Of a DNA stretch of 64,000 bases, positions 1 to 8,410 are shown piece after piece. A model generated the notes under the pieces. That model was not told where the DNA came from, did no database searches, and saw nothing but the letters and a program-made list of their open reading frames with translations. The position numbers and the translations under genes were made by a program. The DNA is taken from the NCBI RefSeq assembly GCF_000971195.1, contig NZ_BBLZ01000001.1, positions 186,001 through 250,000 on the forward strand. Direction: 5' to 3'. The stretch is from Demequina soli (lineage in GTDB: Bacteria; Actinomycetota; Actinomycetes; Actinomycetales; Demequinaceae). Within the stretch, counting starts at the first letter, position 1. Each line of letters begins with the position of its first letter.

Positions 1-1307
1 TTGATGCCGTACTCGGAGGACGGGTCGAGGCTCGCGAGCCACTCCTCGATCGGCACCTCGCGCACGTTGAGCGTGATGCCGATCTCGGCGAGGTCCTGCG
101 CGAGGGCCTGCGCCGCGGTGCCCAGCTGGGGGCCGGTGTTGGGCGTCAGCAGCTCGGCCTCGAAGCCGTCCGGCACGGACGACGCGGCGAGCGCGGCCTT
201 CGCGGCCTCGAGGTCGTAGTCCCACTGCGGGATGCCGGCGAGCATCTCGCGGGCCTCGTCGGGGCTGTAGACCGAGCCGAGCGACTCGGGCGTCATGATC
301 GCGGTCGCGGCCTCGCCGTGGCCCTTGAGGATCGTCGACACGTAGGCGTCACGGTTGACGGCGTGCGCGATGGCCTCGCGCACCTTCGCGTCGTCGAACG
401 GCGCGACGCCGGTGTTGAAGTACAGGCCGACGTAGGAGAGGTCGTTCACGTACTCGACGCGCATGCTGTCGAGCGACTCCCACTGCTCCGCCTGGGAGAA
501 CGGCACGTTGAACGCGACGTCGACGTCGCCGGACTGCGCGGCCAGCAGGCGCGTGGACTCGTCCGAGACGAAGTCCATGCGGATCTCCTTGACCTTGGGC
601 AGGTCGCCCCACCACGTGTCGACCCGCTCGAAGGTCACGTGCGAGTCCGGCACGAACTCCGTGACCTTGTACGGCCCCGTGCCGAGCAGCAGCGAGTCGG
701 AGGTGCCGACGTCGCCGTCGTGGGCCTCCCAGAACGCCTTGGAGGTGATGAACGCGGCGCCCGCGGTGCTCATGTTGCCCGCGAACGCGGCGTCGGGCTG
801 GGTCAGCGTGATGGTGACCTCGTTCTCCCCGGTCGCCTCCACGGAGTCGATGTTCGTCATGTAGTACGCGAGGCCCGGCGAGGCCGTCTCGTCGCGCGCC
901 TGGTCGAGCGAGAACACCACGTCCTCGGCGGTCACCGGCGTGCCGTCCTGGAACTCGGCGTCGTCGCGCAGCTCGTAGACGTAGGTGACGTCGTCGGTCT
1001 GCTCCCAGCTCGCCGCGAGCGCCGGCTGCAGCGCGCCGGTCGAGTCGACCGACACGAGTCCCTCCTGCGCCACGGACGCGACGTAGTAGTTGAGGATGCC
1101 GGACTCGGCCCCCACGTAGAGGCTCGACAGCGAGCCGGGCAGGGCGACGGTGATCGAGTCGATCTCCTGGCCGGTGTCCGCGCCGACCACGGCGCTCGCG
1201 CGGGGCGTGGGTTCCTCGTCGGACGATGCGGTGCAGCCGGCGAGCGCCAACGCGCCCGCCACGGTGACCGCCGCCGTGCGGGCGACGGTGCCGGACGTGA
1301 GTGCCAT
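1..1307 (-). CDS. ABC transporter substrate-binding lipoprotein, SBP family 5 (3' end outside window)
   Basis: This is a periplasmic-type binding protein of the peptide/nickel (SBP_bac_5) family, anchored as a lipoprotein outside the membrane; it would deliver a peptide or similar ligand to an ABC permease presumably encoded left of the window. The N-terminus has a short positive start, a hydrophobic stretch and a lipobox ending Leu-Ala-Gly-Cys at about residue 25. The body shows family features: 'DDAEFQDGTPVTAEDVVFSL', 'GTGPYKVTEF' and 'FNTGVAPFDDAKVREAIAHAVNRD'. The ATG at 1305-1307 has AGGAGAAC just upstream. 435 residues are present. The upstream LysR frame runs into this gene without a stop codon. 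Confidence 0.9.
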   Translation of the reverse strand, partial: MALTSGTVARTAAVTVAGALALAGCTASSDEEPTPRASAVVGADTGQEIDSITVALPGSLSSLYVGAESGILNYYVASVAQEGLVSVDSTGALQPALAASWEQTDDVTYVYELRDDAEFQDGTPVTAEDVVFSLDQARDETASPGLAYYMTNIDSVEATGENEVTITLTQPDAAFAGNMSTAGAAFITSKAFWEAHDGDVGTSDSLLLGTGPYKVTEFVPDSHVTFERVDTWWGDLPKVKEIRMDFVSDESTRLLAAQSGDVDVAFNVPFSQAEQWESLDSMRVEYVNDLSYVGLYFNTGVAPFDDAKVREAIAHAVNRDAYVSTILKGHGEAATAIMTPESLGSVYSPDEAREMLAGIPQWDYDLEAAKAALAASSVPDGFEAELLTPNTGPQLGTAAQALAQDLAEIGITLNVREVPIEEWLASLDPSSEYGI

Positions 1308-2369
1308 GGGGTTCTCCTCTGTAGGGGCCGGGTCATGCTGGAGCGGGGTGGTGACGACGCCGCCCAGGGGCGCGAAACGCGCCCGATGGACGGTGCTGCG
1401 ACGGCGGGAGTCGAGGATGGCCTCGACGCCGACGGGTGAGGGCTGATGCGCGGCCAGGACGCGCAGCGCGGCGGCGACGCCGGGGATCTGCGCGGCCTCG
1501 GCGAGCGTGGCAGCGGTCGTGCGGCGCCGCAGCGCGGGAGCGAGGCCGAGCGCGCGCAGCGACGCGGGCAGCGAGAGCCCCTCGAGCGCGGACTCGATGA
1601 CGAACGCGGCGCCGCGACCATGTGAGGCGAGCGCGACGGCGGTCTCGGGGCGGCTCACCGCCGTGTCCCCGGAGCCCTCGACCCTCCCGATCCGGGCGGC
1701 GACCGCCGCGGAGCACGTGCCCTGGCCGGTGATCCACGGCTCGTCGACGAGCGCCGTCGGGTCGACGCGCCCGTCCGCGCCCGCGACGTCCGCTGCCGTC
1801 AGCGCGATGACCTCCTCCGCGAACAGGAACGAGGTGCGCAGCCCCGCCCCACGGGCACGGTCGCGCCCCTCGAACGGCGTGGCTGTCACGGCGATGTCTG
1901 CTCGCCCGGCGCGCACCATGTCGAGCGCCTCCTCGGCGTCGGTGGCCTCGAGGATCGCGATGTCGAGATGCGGCTGGAGCTGCGCGAGCCTGGCGGCGGC
2001 GGGCGCGAGCACCGCGCCCACCTGCTCGGGTGGGGCCACGAGCCGCACGAGCCCGGCACGGCGCCCGAGCGCGCGGGCGAGCTCCGTCGCCGCCGCCGTG
2101 AGGCTCGCGTCGATGCGCGGCGCGTGGCGCGCGAGCAGCGCGCCCACCGGCGTGAGGCGGGCCGCACGCGCGGTCCGCGCGACGAGCGGCGCCCCGAGGC
2201 GCTCCTCGAGCCGCTGCACGTGCTGGGTGATGGTCGGCTGGCTGAAGCCGAGCGAGCGGGCCGCCGCGGAGATCGAGCCGTGCTCGTCGATGGCGACCAG
2301 GATGCGCAGCGAATGCAGGTCGATGACCCTCGTGAGGGACTCGATCTCGGGGCCGATCGCGCCTTCCAT
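1308..2369 (-). CDS. LysR-family transcriptional regulator, frame open into the downstream SBP gene
   Basis: The N-terminus from the ATG at 2367-2369 reads 'LHSLRILVAIDEHGSISAAA' followed by 'LGFSQPTITQHVQRLEERLG', a standard LysR winged helix (residues about 15-75). A periplasmic-binding-like effector domain follows. It probably controls the adjacent transporter and/or the divergent DUF1684 gene. Odd: I read every codon from 1446 down to 1305 and found no stop, so the frame passes through about 50 extra residues directly into the SBP start Met. The family usually has about 300 residues; here 354 codons precede the SBP ATG. Either the stop was lost, the ORFs are fused, or there is a frameshift error near 1.4 kb. 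Confidence 0.8.
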
Positions 2370-2445
2370 AGGGGGACGCTATCTATCTTTCGACTTCCAT
2401 GGGTTACAGCGATGTTTCATTTTCCGAGACTCACGACCTGCCACC
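2370..2445. promoter_or_regulatory. Divergent promoter/operator region between lysR and the DUF1684 gene
   Basis: These 76 bases are clearly more AT-rich than the surroundings (about 2375-2430) and separate two divergent starts. That is the usual place for a LysR-type T-N11-A operator. I could not single out one convincing box. Confidence 0.45.
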
Positions 2446-3246
2446 ATGGGTCGCGTGACCCTTCCCGCCTCGCACGACGCCTGGCTCGCCGCGCGCGACG
2501 CCGCCGCCTTCGCGCCGCACGGGCTGGCCGCGCTCGCGCGCACGGCGTGGCTCTCCGACACCCCGATGGAGGTGCCGGGCACCCCCGGCGCTTGGCACCT
2601 CGATGCGGGGGTCGCGACCAACGGCGACCTCCGGCTCGCCCCCGGCGACGAGGCCCCACACGGCGAGGTGCTCCTGCGCGCATTCGCCCGCGACGGCGCG
2701 GTCGCCCTGCGCGTGCTCGACCCCGAGCGCCCGGCGCGCGAGGGACTCGCGGCGATCGAGCGCTGGCCCGTCGACCCCGACCTCGTCCGGCCCGGCCGCC
2801 TCGACCCGATGCCCTCCGCCACGACCCCCACCGTCGCGATCGACGGCCACCGAGGGTCCACCCGCTACGACGGCGCGGTCGCCTTCGAGGTCGACGGCAC
2901 CGCCCTCACGCTGCTGGTCCACCGCGAGGGCGACCAGCTGTTCGCGGCATTCGCCGATGCGACCGCGGCCGACGAGTCCTACGCGTTCCGCATGATCCGC
3001 CTGGCGGCGCCCGGGCCCGACGGCGTCGTCATCGTCGACCTCAACCGGGCCTACCTGCCTCCCAGCCGCTTCTCGCCGCACTTCGTGTGCGTGACGCCGC
3101 CCGCGACCAACCGCTGGGCCGTGCCGGTGCGCGGCGGCGAGCGACGCATCGTCCCGCGCGACGCGCGTCAGAACAGCGGCGCCGCGGTCCCCGCCTCGAC
3201 CTCGGGCACGCCCGCGGCGCGCACGGGACCCACCTTGTCGAGGTAG
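2446..3246 (+). CDS. DUF1684 domain protein
   Basis: The protein has 266 residues. The C-terminal half carries the DUF1684 signature: 'VVIVDLNRAYLPPSRFSPHF' followed by 'NRWAVPVRGGERRI'. The N-terminus 'HDAWLAARDAAAFAPHGLAA' also matches the family opening. Members are uncharacterised cytosolic proteins. The ATG at 2446 was chosen; a GTG at 2455 (Val4) is possible. After the family core the frame continues for about 30 residues, overlapping the convergent tdk 3' end by 79 bases; this tail is probably not functionally constrained. Confidence 0.8.
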   Translation: MGRVTLPASHDAWLAARDAAAFAPHGLAALARTAWLSDTPMEVPGTPGAWHLDAGVATNGDLRLAPGDEAPHGEVLLRAFARDGAVALRVLDPERPAREGLAAIERWPVDPDLVRPGRLDPMPSATTPTVAIDGHRGSTRYDGAVAFEVDGTALTLLVHREGDQLFAAFADATAADESYAFRMIRLAAPGPDGVVIVDLNRAYLPPSRFSPHFVCVTPPATNRWAVPVRGGERRIVPRDARQNSGAAVPASTSGTPAARTGPTLSR

Positions 3247-3800
3247 CAGCGCCCGCACAGCGACTCGTAGTCGGCCTGCTGGCCGTCGATGGCGACCTGC
3301 TCGCCGTGGCTGACGAATACGCCCCCGATGACGCGGCCGTTGAAGATCGCCTTCGACCCGCAGCGGCAGATGGTCTTGAGCTCCTCGATCGCGTGCGCGA
3401 TCTCGAGCAGCCGCAGCGACCCCGGGAACGAGTGCGTCATGAAGTCCCCGCGCAGCCCGTAGCAGAGCACCGGCACGCCGTGGCGGACCGCGACGACGAA
3501 CGCCTCGTCGACCTGCGCGGGTGTGAGGAACTGGGCCTCGTCGACGAACACCGCGTCGATCTGGTCGATCGGACGATGCGCGACGAGCGCCTCGTACAGC
3601 GACGCCTCCGCGTCGAGCAGCACGTCGACCGCGCGCTCGACGCCGAGCCGCGACGACACCGAGGTGCCGGCCTTCGTGTCGACGCCCGGCTTGACGATGA
3701 CGGGATGCTGGTCCCGCTCCTCGTAGTTGTAGGCCGCGGTGAGCAGCAGCGCCGACTTGGACGAGTTCATCGCCCCGTAGCGGAAGTACAGTTTCGCCAC
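3168..3800 (-). CDS. tdk: Thymidine kinase
   Basis: This is a class II thymidine kinase (dT + ATP to dTMP + ADP; pyrimidine salvage, cytosol) of 210 residues. It starts at a GTG preceded by an AAGGGG-type ribosome site; family proteins begin with the same 'AKLYFRYGAMNS' sequence. The P-loop is GAMNSSKS, with Ser in place of the second Gly. The Walker-B/lasso region is 'IDAVFVDEAQFLTPAQV'. Two Cys pairs (CRC near residue 146, CGRC near 185) form the structural zinc site. The longer ORF upstream of the GTG is not needed. It converges with the DUF1684 gene. Confidence 0.93.
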   Translation of the reverse strand: MAKLYFRYGAMNSSKSALLLTAAYNYEERDQHPVIVKPGVDTKAGTSVSSRLGVERAVDVLLDAEASLYEALVAHRPIDQIDAVFVDEAQFLTPAQVDEAFVVAVRHGVPVLCYGLRGDFMTHSFPGSLRLLEIAHAIEELKTICRCGSKAIFNGRVIGGVFVSHGEQVAIDGQQADYESLCGRCYLDKVGPVRAAGVPEVEAGTAAPLF

Positions 3801-4020
3801 CGCGGCCCCTTTCCCCGGCGGACGCCCACGCCCGCTCGTGCGGAACACGATACTGGCGCACGGCCTCCGCACGGGACGATGCGACAGTTCGTCTGGATGT
3901 CACCCGGAGGTCGGACGCCGTTCACCTGGGGATGGTGGAGTGGCGCCCCGCAACCGTGCCATGCTCATAGGACTCACCACGAGCAGTCGGCAACGGTGCC
4001 GACGACCAGAAGGAGCCCGC

Positions 4021-4335
4021 ATGTCGCTCACCCGGACCGAGGTCGCCCGTACCGGGCGCGAGCTCGCCGCGAATCTCGAGCGGTCAGGCATCACCCGCGA
4101 GCAGGCGGCCGACGACCTCGGCTTCAGCGCGCGACGCCTCACCGAGACCCTCCGCGTCGGACCCGCGTCCGACCCCGCCGACGTCTGGCTGCTGCGCGAC
4201 TACCTCGACCGCGCCATCCGCGAGCGCGGCGACATCCCGCAGGCCTGGACGGTCCTCACCGACGAGGCGCGCCTGCGCGCCGCCCGCTGGTTCGCCCTTC
4301 GCACCGCGCCCACCGCGCACCGCCACGCCTCTTGA
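4021..4335 (+). CDS. DUF2316 family protein
   Basis: A 104-residue protein matching DUF2316 along its length: 'MSLTRTEVARTGRELAANLE', 'SGITREQAADDLGFSARRL', then 'VWLLRDYLDRAIRERG'. The middle looks like a small helix-turn-helix ('ITREQAADDLGFSARRLTET'), so DNA binding is plausible but not established. AGGAG sits 6 bases before the ATG. It lies 25 bases upstream of the drug exporter on the same strand, so it may be cotranscribed with it. Confidence 0.85.
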   Translation: MSLTRTEVARTGRELAANLERSGITREQAADDLGFSARRLTETLRVGPASDPADVWLLRDYLDRAIRERGDIPQAWTVLTDEARLRAARWFALRTAPTAHRHAS

Positions 4336-4360
4336 GCGGATCGGGGCCTAACCTGGCCCC

Positions 4361-5785
4361 ATGTCCGCCACCCCGGCATCCGGCGCATCGTCCTCGCCCG
4401 TCGCGAGCAGCACCCAGGTCACGGTGCTGTGGATCGCGATCCTGGGCAGCTTCGTCGCGTTCCTGGACGGCAGCATCGTCACCGTCGCGCTGCCGGCGAT
4501 CGCCCGCGACCTCGGCGGCGGCATCGCGCTGCAGCAGTGGGTGACGGACGCGTACCTCATCACGCTGGGCTCGCTCATCCTGGTGGCCGGCAGCCTGTCC
4601 GACCTGTACGGGCGCCTGCGCGTCCTCACGATCGGGCTGATCGGCTTCGGCGCCATGTCGCTCGTGATCGCGCTCGCACCGACGGGCGGCGTGCTCATCG
4701 GCGCGCGCCTGCTCCAGGGCGTCGCCGGCGCGCTGCTGGTCCCGTCGAGCCTCGCGCTCATCATGTCGACGTTCCGCGGGCCGGCCCAGGCGAAGGCCAT
4801 CGGCACGTGGACGGGCGCGACGACGGTCGCGTTCGTGGTGGGCCCGCTGCTCGGCGGCGTGCTGACCGACTACGCGTCGTGGCGGTGGGCGTTCGGCATC
4901 AACGTCGTCCCGATCGCGGTGACCCTCGTGCTCCTGGCCCGGGTCAAGGCGGCGGGCACGCGCGACGTGCGGCGCGAGGGCGCGCGGGTCGACTACGCGA
5001 GCGCGGTGCTGTGCGCCGTCGGGCTCGGCGGCGTCGTCTACGCGCTCGTCGAGCAGCCGCGGCTCGGGTGGTCCGAGCCGGCGGTCGCGATCGGCGCGAT
5101 CGTCGGGGTGCTGGCGCTCGTCGGGTTCTTCTGGCGGCAGGCCCGCGCCGCCGACCCGATGCTGCCCCTGTCGCTGTTCACGGCGCGCAACTTCGCGTGG
5201 GGCAACCTCACCACGTGGTTCGCGTACGGCGGGCTGGCGCTCAACGGCTTCATCGTGAGCGTGTACCTCCAGCAGGGCGCGGGGCTGAGCGCGACCGCGG
5301 CGGGCTTCGCGGGGCTGCCCATCACCGCGCTCGTGATCCTCGGCAGCACGCGCACGGGCGCCTGGGGCGCGCGCTTCGGACCGCGGATCTTCATGACGGT
5401 GGGGCCGTTGACGATGGGCGTGGGCTCCTTCATGCTCCTCGCCGTGTCCGAGGACTTCACCTACTGGACTCAGGCGCTGCCGGGCATCGTGGTGTTCGGG
5501 ATCGGGCTCACCCTCATGGTGCCGCCGCTGACCTCGGCGATCCTGGGCGCGATCGAGGTCGCCCGGTCGGGCATCGCGAGCGCCGTCAACAACGCCGTCG
5601 CGCGCATCGCGGGCCTCGTGGCGGTGGCGCTCATCGGCACGATCGCGGGCGGCCGGCTCGACCTCGCCGGGTTCCACCGCGCGACCGTGGTCACGGGCGT
5701 CTTCATGATGCTCGCGGGCGTCGTCTCGTGGCTGGGCATCAGGAACGATGCGGTGGCCGAGGAGCCCGCGGACGCGCCGTCCTAG
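4361..5785 (+). CDS. MFS multidrug exporter, DHA2 (EmrB/QacA) type
   Basis: A 474-residue membrane protein with about 14 hydrophobic segments. The first segment 'SFVAFLDGSIVTVALPAIAR' and motif A 'GSLSDLYGRLRVL' are typical of proton-driven drug/H+ antiporters of the DHA2 branch; motif C is in 'GVAGALLVPSSLALIMSTF'. Proton-coupled export of a drug or metabolite is inferred; the substrate is unknown. It follows the DUF2316 gene closely and converges with the next minus-strand operon. Confidence 0.9.
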   Translation: MSATPASGASSSPVASSTQVTVLWIAILGSFVAFLDGSIVTVALPAIARDLGGGIALQQWVTDAYLITLGSLILVAGSLSDLYGRLRVLTIGLIGFGAMSLVIALAPTGGVLIGARLLQGVAGALLVPSSLALIMSTFRGPAQAKAIGTWTGATTVAFVVGPLLGGVLTDYASWRWAFGINVVPIAVTLVLLARVKAAGTRDVRREGARVDYASAVLCAVGLGGVVYALVEQPRLGWSEPAVAIGAIVGVLALVGFFWRQARAADPMLPLSLFTARNFAWGNLTTWFAYGGLALNGFIVSVYLQQGAGLSATAAGFAGLPITALVILGSTRTGAWGARFGPRIFMTVGPLTMGVGSFMLLAVSEDFTYWTQALPGIVVFGIGLTLMVPPLTSAILGAIEVARSGIASAVNNAVARIAGLVAVALIGTIAGGRLDLAGFHRATVVTGVFMMLAGVVSWLGIRNDAVAEEPADAPS

Positions 5786-5806
5786 CGGTCGCCGGGTCGA
5801 GAGGTC

Positions 5807-6154
5807 CTAGAGGTCCCCGACCGCCCGCTCGACCAGGTACCGGCGCATCATGACGATCGACTGCATGGTCGGCAGGAACCAGCACGCGACCGCGACGATC
5901 GCCGTGTACCGGCCGGCGGGCAGGATCGCGATCAGCGACGAGACGGCGAACCACGCGCCCGCGGAGATCCAGTACTTCGCCAGCCGCGTCTTGAAGCCCG
6001 CCCACGCGAAGCCGACCCAGCACAGCAGGCCCAGCGACACGAGCGGCGGCAGGATCCACCACGAGGTCGTGAGCCGCCACCGGGTGTTCTGCAGGCGCGC
6101 CACGGCGTAGTCGGGCAGCTCGGCGCCGCCCTCCACCGGAACCTCCTCGCTCAT
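5807..6154 (-). CDS. Small hypothetical membrane protein
   Basis: 115 residues with three hydrophobic segments (about residues 32-52, 62-80 and 84-103) after a short acidic N-terminus; the C-terminus is basic. No family recognised. Its ATG overlaps the stop of the upstream acetyltransferase gene by 4 bases, so it is translationally coupled as the last gene of the 7043-5807 operon. Confidence 0.75.
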   Translation of the reverse strand: MSEEVPVEGGAELPDYAVARLQNTRWRLTTSWWILPPLVSLGLLCWVGFAWAGFKTRLAKYWISAGAWFAVSSLIAILPAGRYTAIVAVACWFLPTMQSIVMMRRYLVERAVGDL

Positions 6155-6654
6155 GCGCGTCCTCCGAGGTCGTAGGTCCACACGTTGAGCGTCATGGGCA
6201 CGCCGCGGTACTCGTCCTCGAGCTCGCCGCGGAACGCGAAGCCGACCGTCCGGCACAGCGCGTTCGACGCGACGTTGTCGACGTTGGGGCAGGCCATGAG
6301 GACGGGCAGGGTCCCGCGAGCGCGCGCGTCCTCGATCACGAGGCGCACGCCCGCGGTCGCGGCGCCCCGGCGCTGGAACTCGGGCAGCACCATCCAGCCG
6401 GTCTCGAGGCACGGCGCACCGTCCCACTCCGACTCCCACCAGCCGATCGAGCCCACGGCGCCCGGCGCATCGTCCCTCCGGATGGTGAACATGCTCGGGC
6501 GGCCGGCGTCCCAACCGCGCACGTACTGCTCGTGGCGGCGCGCGACGCGCGCGGGGGTCTCGGGTCCGGCGAGGTGCTCCATCATCTCGGGCGCGTTCGC
6601 GGCGACGAGCACATCGAGGTCGGCGTCCGTCCAGCGGCGCAGGCGGTACCCCAC
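6151..6654 (-). CDS. GNAT-family N-acetyltransferase, RimJ/RimL-like
   Basis: 167 residues. The acetyl-CoA site is at 'VLPEFQRRGAATAGVRLVIE', the Q-x-x-G-x-A motif A of GNAT enzymes. 'YRLRRWTDADLDVLVAANAP' at the start and 'NVDNVASNALCRTVGFAFRG' near the end resemble RimJ/RimL-type protein acetyltransferases. The substrate is unknown. The GTG start overlaps the previous stop by one base (TAGTG), indicating coupling with the RraB-like gene. Confidence 0.85.
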   Translation of the reverse strand: MGYRLRRWTDADLDVLVAANAPEMMEHLAGPETPARVARRHEQYVRGWDAGRPSMFTIRRDDAPGAVGSIGWWESEWDGAPCLETGWMVLPEFQRRGAATAGVRLVIEDARARGTLPVLMACPNVDNVASNALCRTVGFAFRGELEDEYRGVPMTLNVWTYDLGGRA

Positions 6655-7043
6655 TACAGGTCCTTCTCCGCGTCCGTGAGCAGGCCGGCCCATCCCTCGT
6701 AGTCGCCGCCATGCTTGTCCGCGAGCCGCTCGCACAGGTCGACCGTCGCCCGCAGGAAGTCCGGGACGAGCGGCGTCCGGTAGGCGCGCAGGAACAGCAT
6801 CCACTCGGGGATGTCGTGGCTGGGCTCGACGATCTCGTAGGCGAGGTGCATCGCGCGCAGCTCGTCGGCCGCGGAGCGGATGCGCGGCTCCGACGTGAAG
6901 GACAGGAAGAACTCCGACTCGCGCGGCGCCGTCGGGTCCCCGCCGCGGGCCTCGAGCGCGGCGAGCTGCGCGGCGTCGTCGCTCCACAGCCCGTACGGCT
7001 CGACACGCTTCCGGCCGCCGAACACCTTCGACAGGATTCCCAT
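6654..7043 (-). CDS. RraB-like (ribonuclease E inhibitor B family) protein
   Basis: 129 residues. The pattern 'DPTAPRESEFFLSFTSEPR', a Trp-containing middle ('IPEWMLFLRAYRTPLVPDFL') and the ending 'HGGDYEGWAGLL' fit the RraB fold family (PF06877). In proteobacteria RraB modulates RNase E; a role here is inference only. ATG at 7041-7043 chosen because the preceding sequence codes for a poor N-terminal extension. First gene of a three-gene operon. Confidence 0.65.
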   Translation of the reverse strand: MGILSKVFGGRKRVEPYGLWSDDAAQLAALEARGGDPTAPRESEFFLSFTSEPRIRSAADELRAMHLAYEIVEPSHDIPEWMLFLRAYRTPLVPDFLRATVDLCERLADKHGGDYEGWAGLLTDAEKDL

Positions 7044-7101
7044 GGGGCCACCGTATCGGGGCCGGGTCCCGGCCCGGGACGATGCGCCGCGCACCGGCCG
7101 C

Positions 7102-7653
7102 TCAGCCCGGCAGCGGGCGCCTCATCACCTCGGTGAAGCCCAGCCTCCGGTACACGCGCAGCGCGGGCTCGTTGTCGACGTCGACGGTGAGCGCGAGGTG
7201 GGTCTCGCCCACCGCCTTGACGGCGCGCGCGGCGGCCGCGAGCAGCCCGGAGGCGACGCCCCGGCCGCGGTGGTCGGGCAGGGTGAGGCAGTCGAGGATG
7301 TAGGGGCAGTCGGGCAGGTCGTCGAGGAGGGTGCAGCGGTGCACCACCGTGACCGCGCCGGCGATGCCGCCGTCCTCGGTGATCGCGACGGGCGAGGCGA
7401 CCGGCATGAACGGGCCCGCCTCGTTCTTGAACATGGACTGGGTCATCGCGACGACGCGGTCCCAGTCGTGGAACGGCTCGCGGCGCGGGTAGCACTCCCA
7501 CACGGCCCCGGCGAGCCAGGGGATGTCCTCGGGCACCAGCGCGCGCACGTGCGACCATGGGGTGGCGGCCTCGAGGACCGCGGCGACGGGCGCCTTCATG
7601 ACGATGCGCTCGACGGGCGGCTCGACGTGGGGCTCGGCGGTGTTCTCCGACAT
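7102..7653 (-). CDS. GNAT-family N-acetyltransferase
   Basis: 183 residues. GNAT motif A is 'LTLPDHRGRGVASGLLAAAA' (R-G-x-G-x-A), followed by 'LTVDVDNEPALRVYRRLGFT', the typical motif B. The first 60 residues are less conserved. The substrate is unknown. It stands alone upstream of the RraB operon, 58 bases away, and may be cotranscribed. Confidence 0.85.
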   Translation of the reverse strand: MSENTAEPHVEPPVERIVMKAPVAAVLEAATPWSHVRALVPEDIPWLAGAVWECYPRREPFHDWDRVVAMTQSMFKNEAGPFMPVASPVAITEDGGIAGAVTVVHRCTLLDDLPDCPYILDCLTLPDHRGRGVASGLLAAAARAVKAVGETHLALTVDVDNEPALRVYRRLGFTEVMRRPLPG

Positions 7654-7688
7654 GCTCGGACCGTATCACCGGAGGACCTCACCCCTCC

Positions 7689-7718
7689 TTGACACATACC
7701 CCTGGGGGTATGCATACT
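7689..7718 (+). promoter_or_regulatory. Promoter with CsoR/CstR-like operator
   Basis: TTGACA at 7689-7694 and CATACT at 7713-7718 are separated by 18 bases. The spacer holds the palindrome CATACCCCTGGGGGTATG (7695-7712). G-rich ATACCCC-type palindromes are recognised by CsoR/CstR proteins (copper or persulfide sensors). It drives the Cys-rich small protein at 7792. A second such palindrome lies at 15309. Confidence 0.65.
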
Positions 7719-7791
7719 GGTGGGGAAGCGGCCGGGAGCCTCCCCGTTGCCCGGCCGCGAACACCCGTGATCCCACGAAGGAGAATCAGAT

Positions 7792-7965
7792 ATGTGCTCT
7801 CGCATCACCTGCAGCCAGTGCGGCAAGGCGACCTGGACCGGCTGCGGCCAGCACGTCGAGCAGGCGCTCGCCGGCGTCGCCCCCAAGGACCGCTGCACCT
7901 GCGACCAGGACGGCGCCAAGACCGGCTCGTTCGGCTCGATCTTCGGCTCGATCTTCTCGCGCTGA
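7792..7965 (+). CDS. Small Cys-rich protein (57 aa)
   Basis: Encodes 57 residues beginning MCSRITCSQCGKATWTGCGQ, with Cys at about 2, 7, 10, 18, 36 and 38 including a CxxC and a CxC, then a Ser/Gly/Phe tail. GAAGGAGA precedes the ATG at ideal spacing. Similar short Cys-rich proteins are common in actinobacteria and are unassigned. The promoter carries a CsoR/CstR-like box, suggesting induction by copper or reactive sulfur. It could bind metal or persulfide. A strong terminator follows at 8013. Confidence 0.8.
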   Translation: MCSRITCSQCGKATWTGCGQHVEQALAGVAPKDRCTCDQDGAKTGSFGSIFGSIFSR

Positions 7966-8012
7966 CCGCGCGAGAGGGGCGCGGGGTGACTGCCGCGCTC
8001 CTTCCGAGGACA

Positions 8013-8041
8013 GGCCCCGTCACCCACCCGGTGACGGGGCC
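8013..8041 (+). terminator. Terminator hairpin
   Basis: A 12-bp perfect stem (GGCCCCGTCACC with GGTGACGGGGCC) with a 5-base loop, followed by TTG. It lies 48 bases after the Cys-rich gene stop. Confidence 0.85.
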
Positions 8042-8123
8042 TTGCCGCGTCCCCGCCCCGCACGCGGCGGCCCGTGCCGGGCTAGCCTCGAGGGAGGTCC
8101 CCACCGACACGACGGAGGTCGTC

Positions 8124-8348
8124 ATGAACGAGGCACCCCTGCCCCCGAAGGACACCGCGATCACCTACATCCTCTGGTTCTTCCTCGGACTGCTGGGGAT
8201 CCACCACTTCTACCTGGGCAAGATCGGCCGCGGCATCCTGTGGCTGCTGACCGCCGGCCTGTTCGGCATCGGCTGGTTCGTGGACCTGTTCACCATCCCC
8301 TCGCAGGTGCGCGCCGTGAACGCGCGCCGCGCGATGGGGATCCGATAG
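8124..8348 (+). CDS. TM2-domain membrane protein
   Basis: 74 residues with two membrane segments: 'AITYILWFFLGLLGIHHFYL' and 'ILWLLTAGLFGIGWFVDLFT'. The GxHHFYxGK and GxxWxxDLF elements define the TM2 domain (PF05154). Function unknown. ATG at 8124 lies behind GGAGG. Confidence 0.88.
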   Translation: MNEAPLPPKDTAITYILWFFLGLLGIHHFYLGKIGRGILWLLTAGLFGIGWFVDLFTIPSQVRAVNARRAMGIR

Positions 8349-8410
8349 CACCCCGGCTCTCGACCAACCCCCGATCCGCTCCCAGCGGACTCTCAGCGAC
8401 GGCGCATGAG

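Noticed and set aside
3168-3800. Broken P-loop in thymidine kinase (Ser for Gly)
   Set aside because: The GAMNSSKS form occurs, as far as I recall, in intact actinobacterial thymidine kinases, and all other motifs are present.
1968-4544. Very long Arg/His/Pro-rich open frames (for example 1968-4544 plus, 10379-12988 minus, 60677-63532 minus)
   Set aside because: Their composition is that of antisense or out-of-frame readings of high-GC genes, and each is fully explained by a recognisable gene in another frame.
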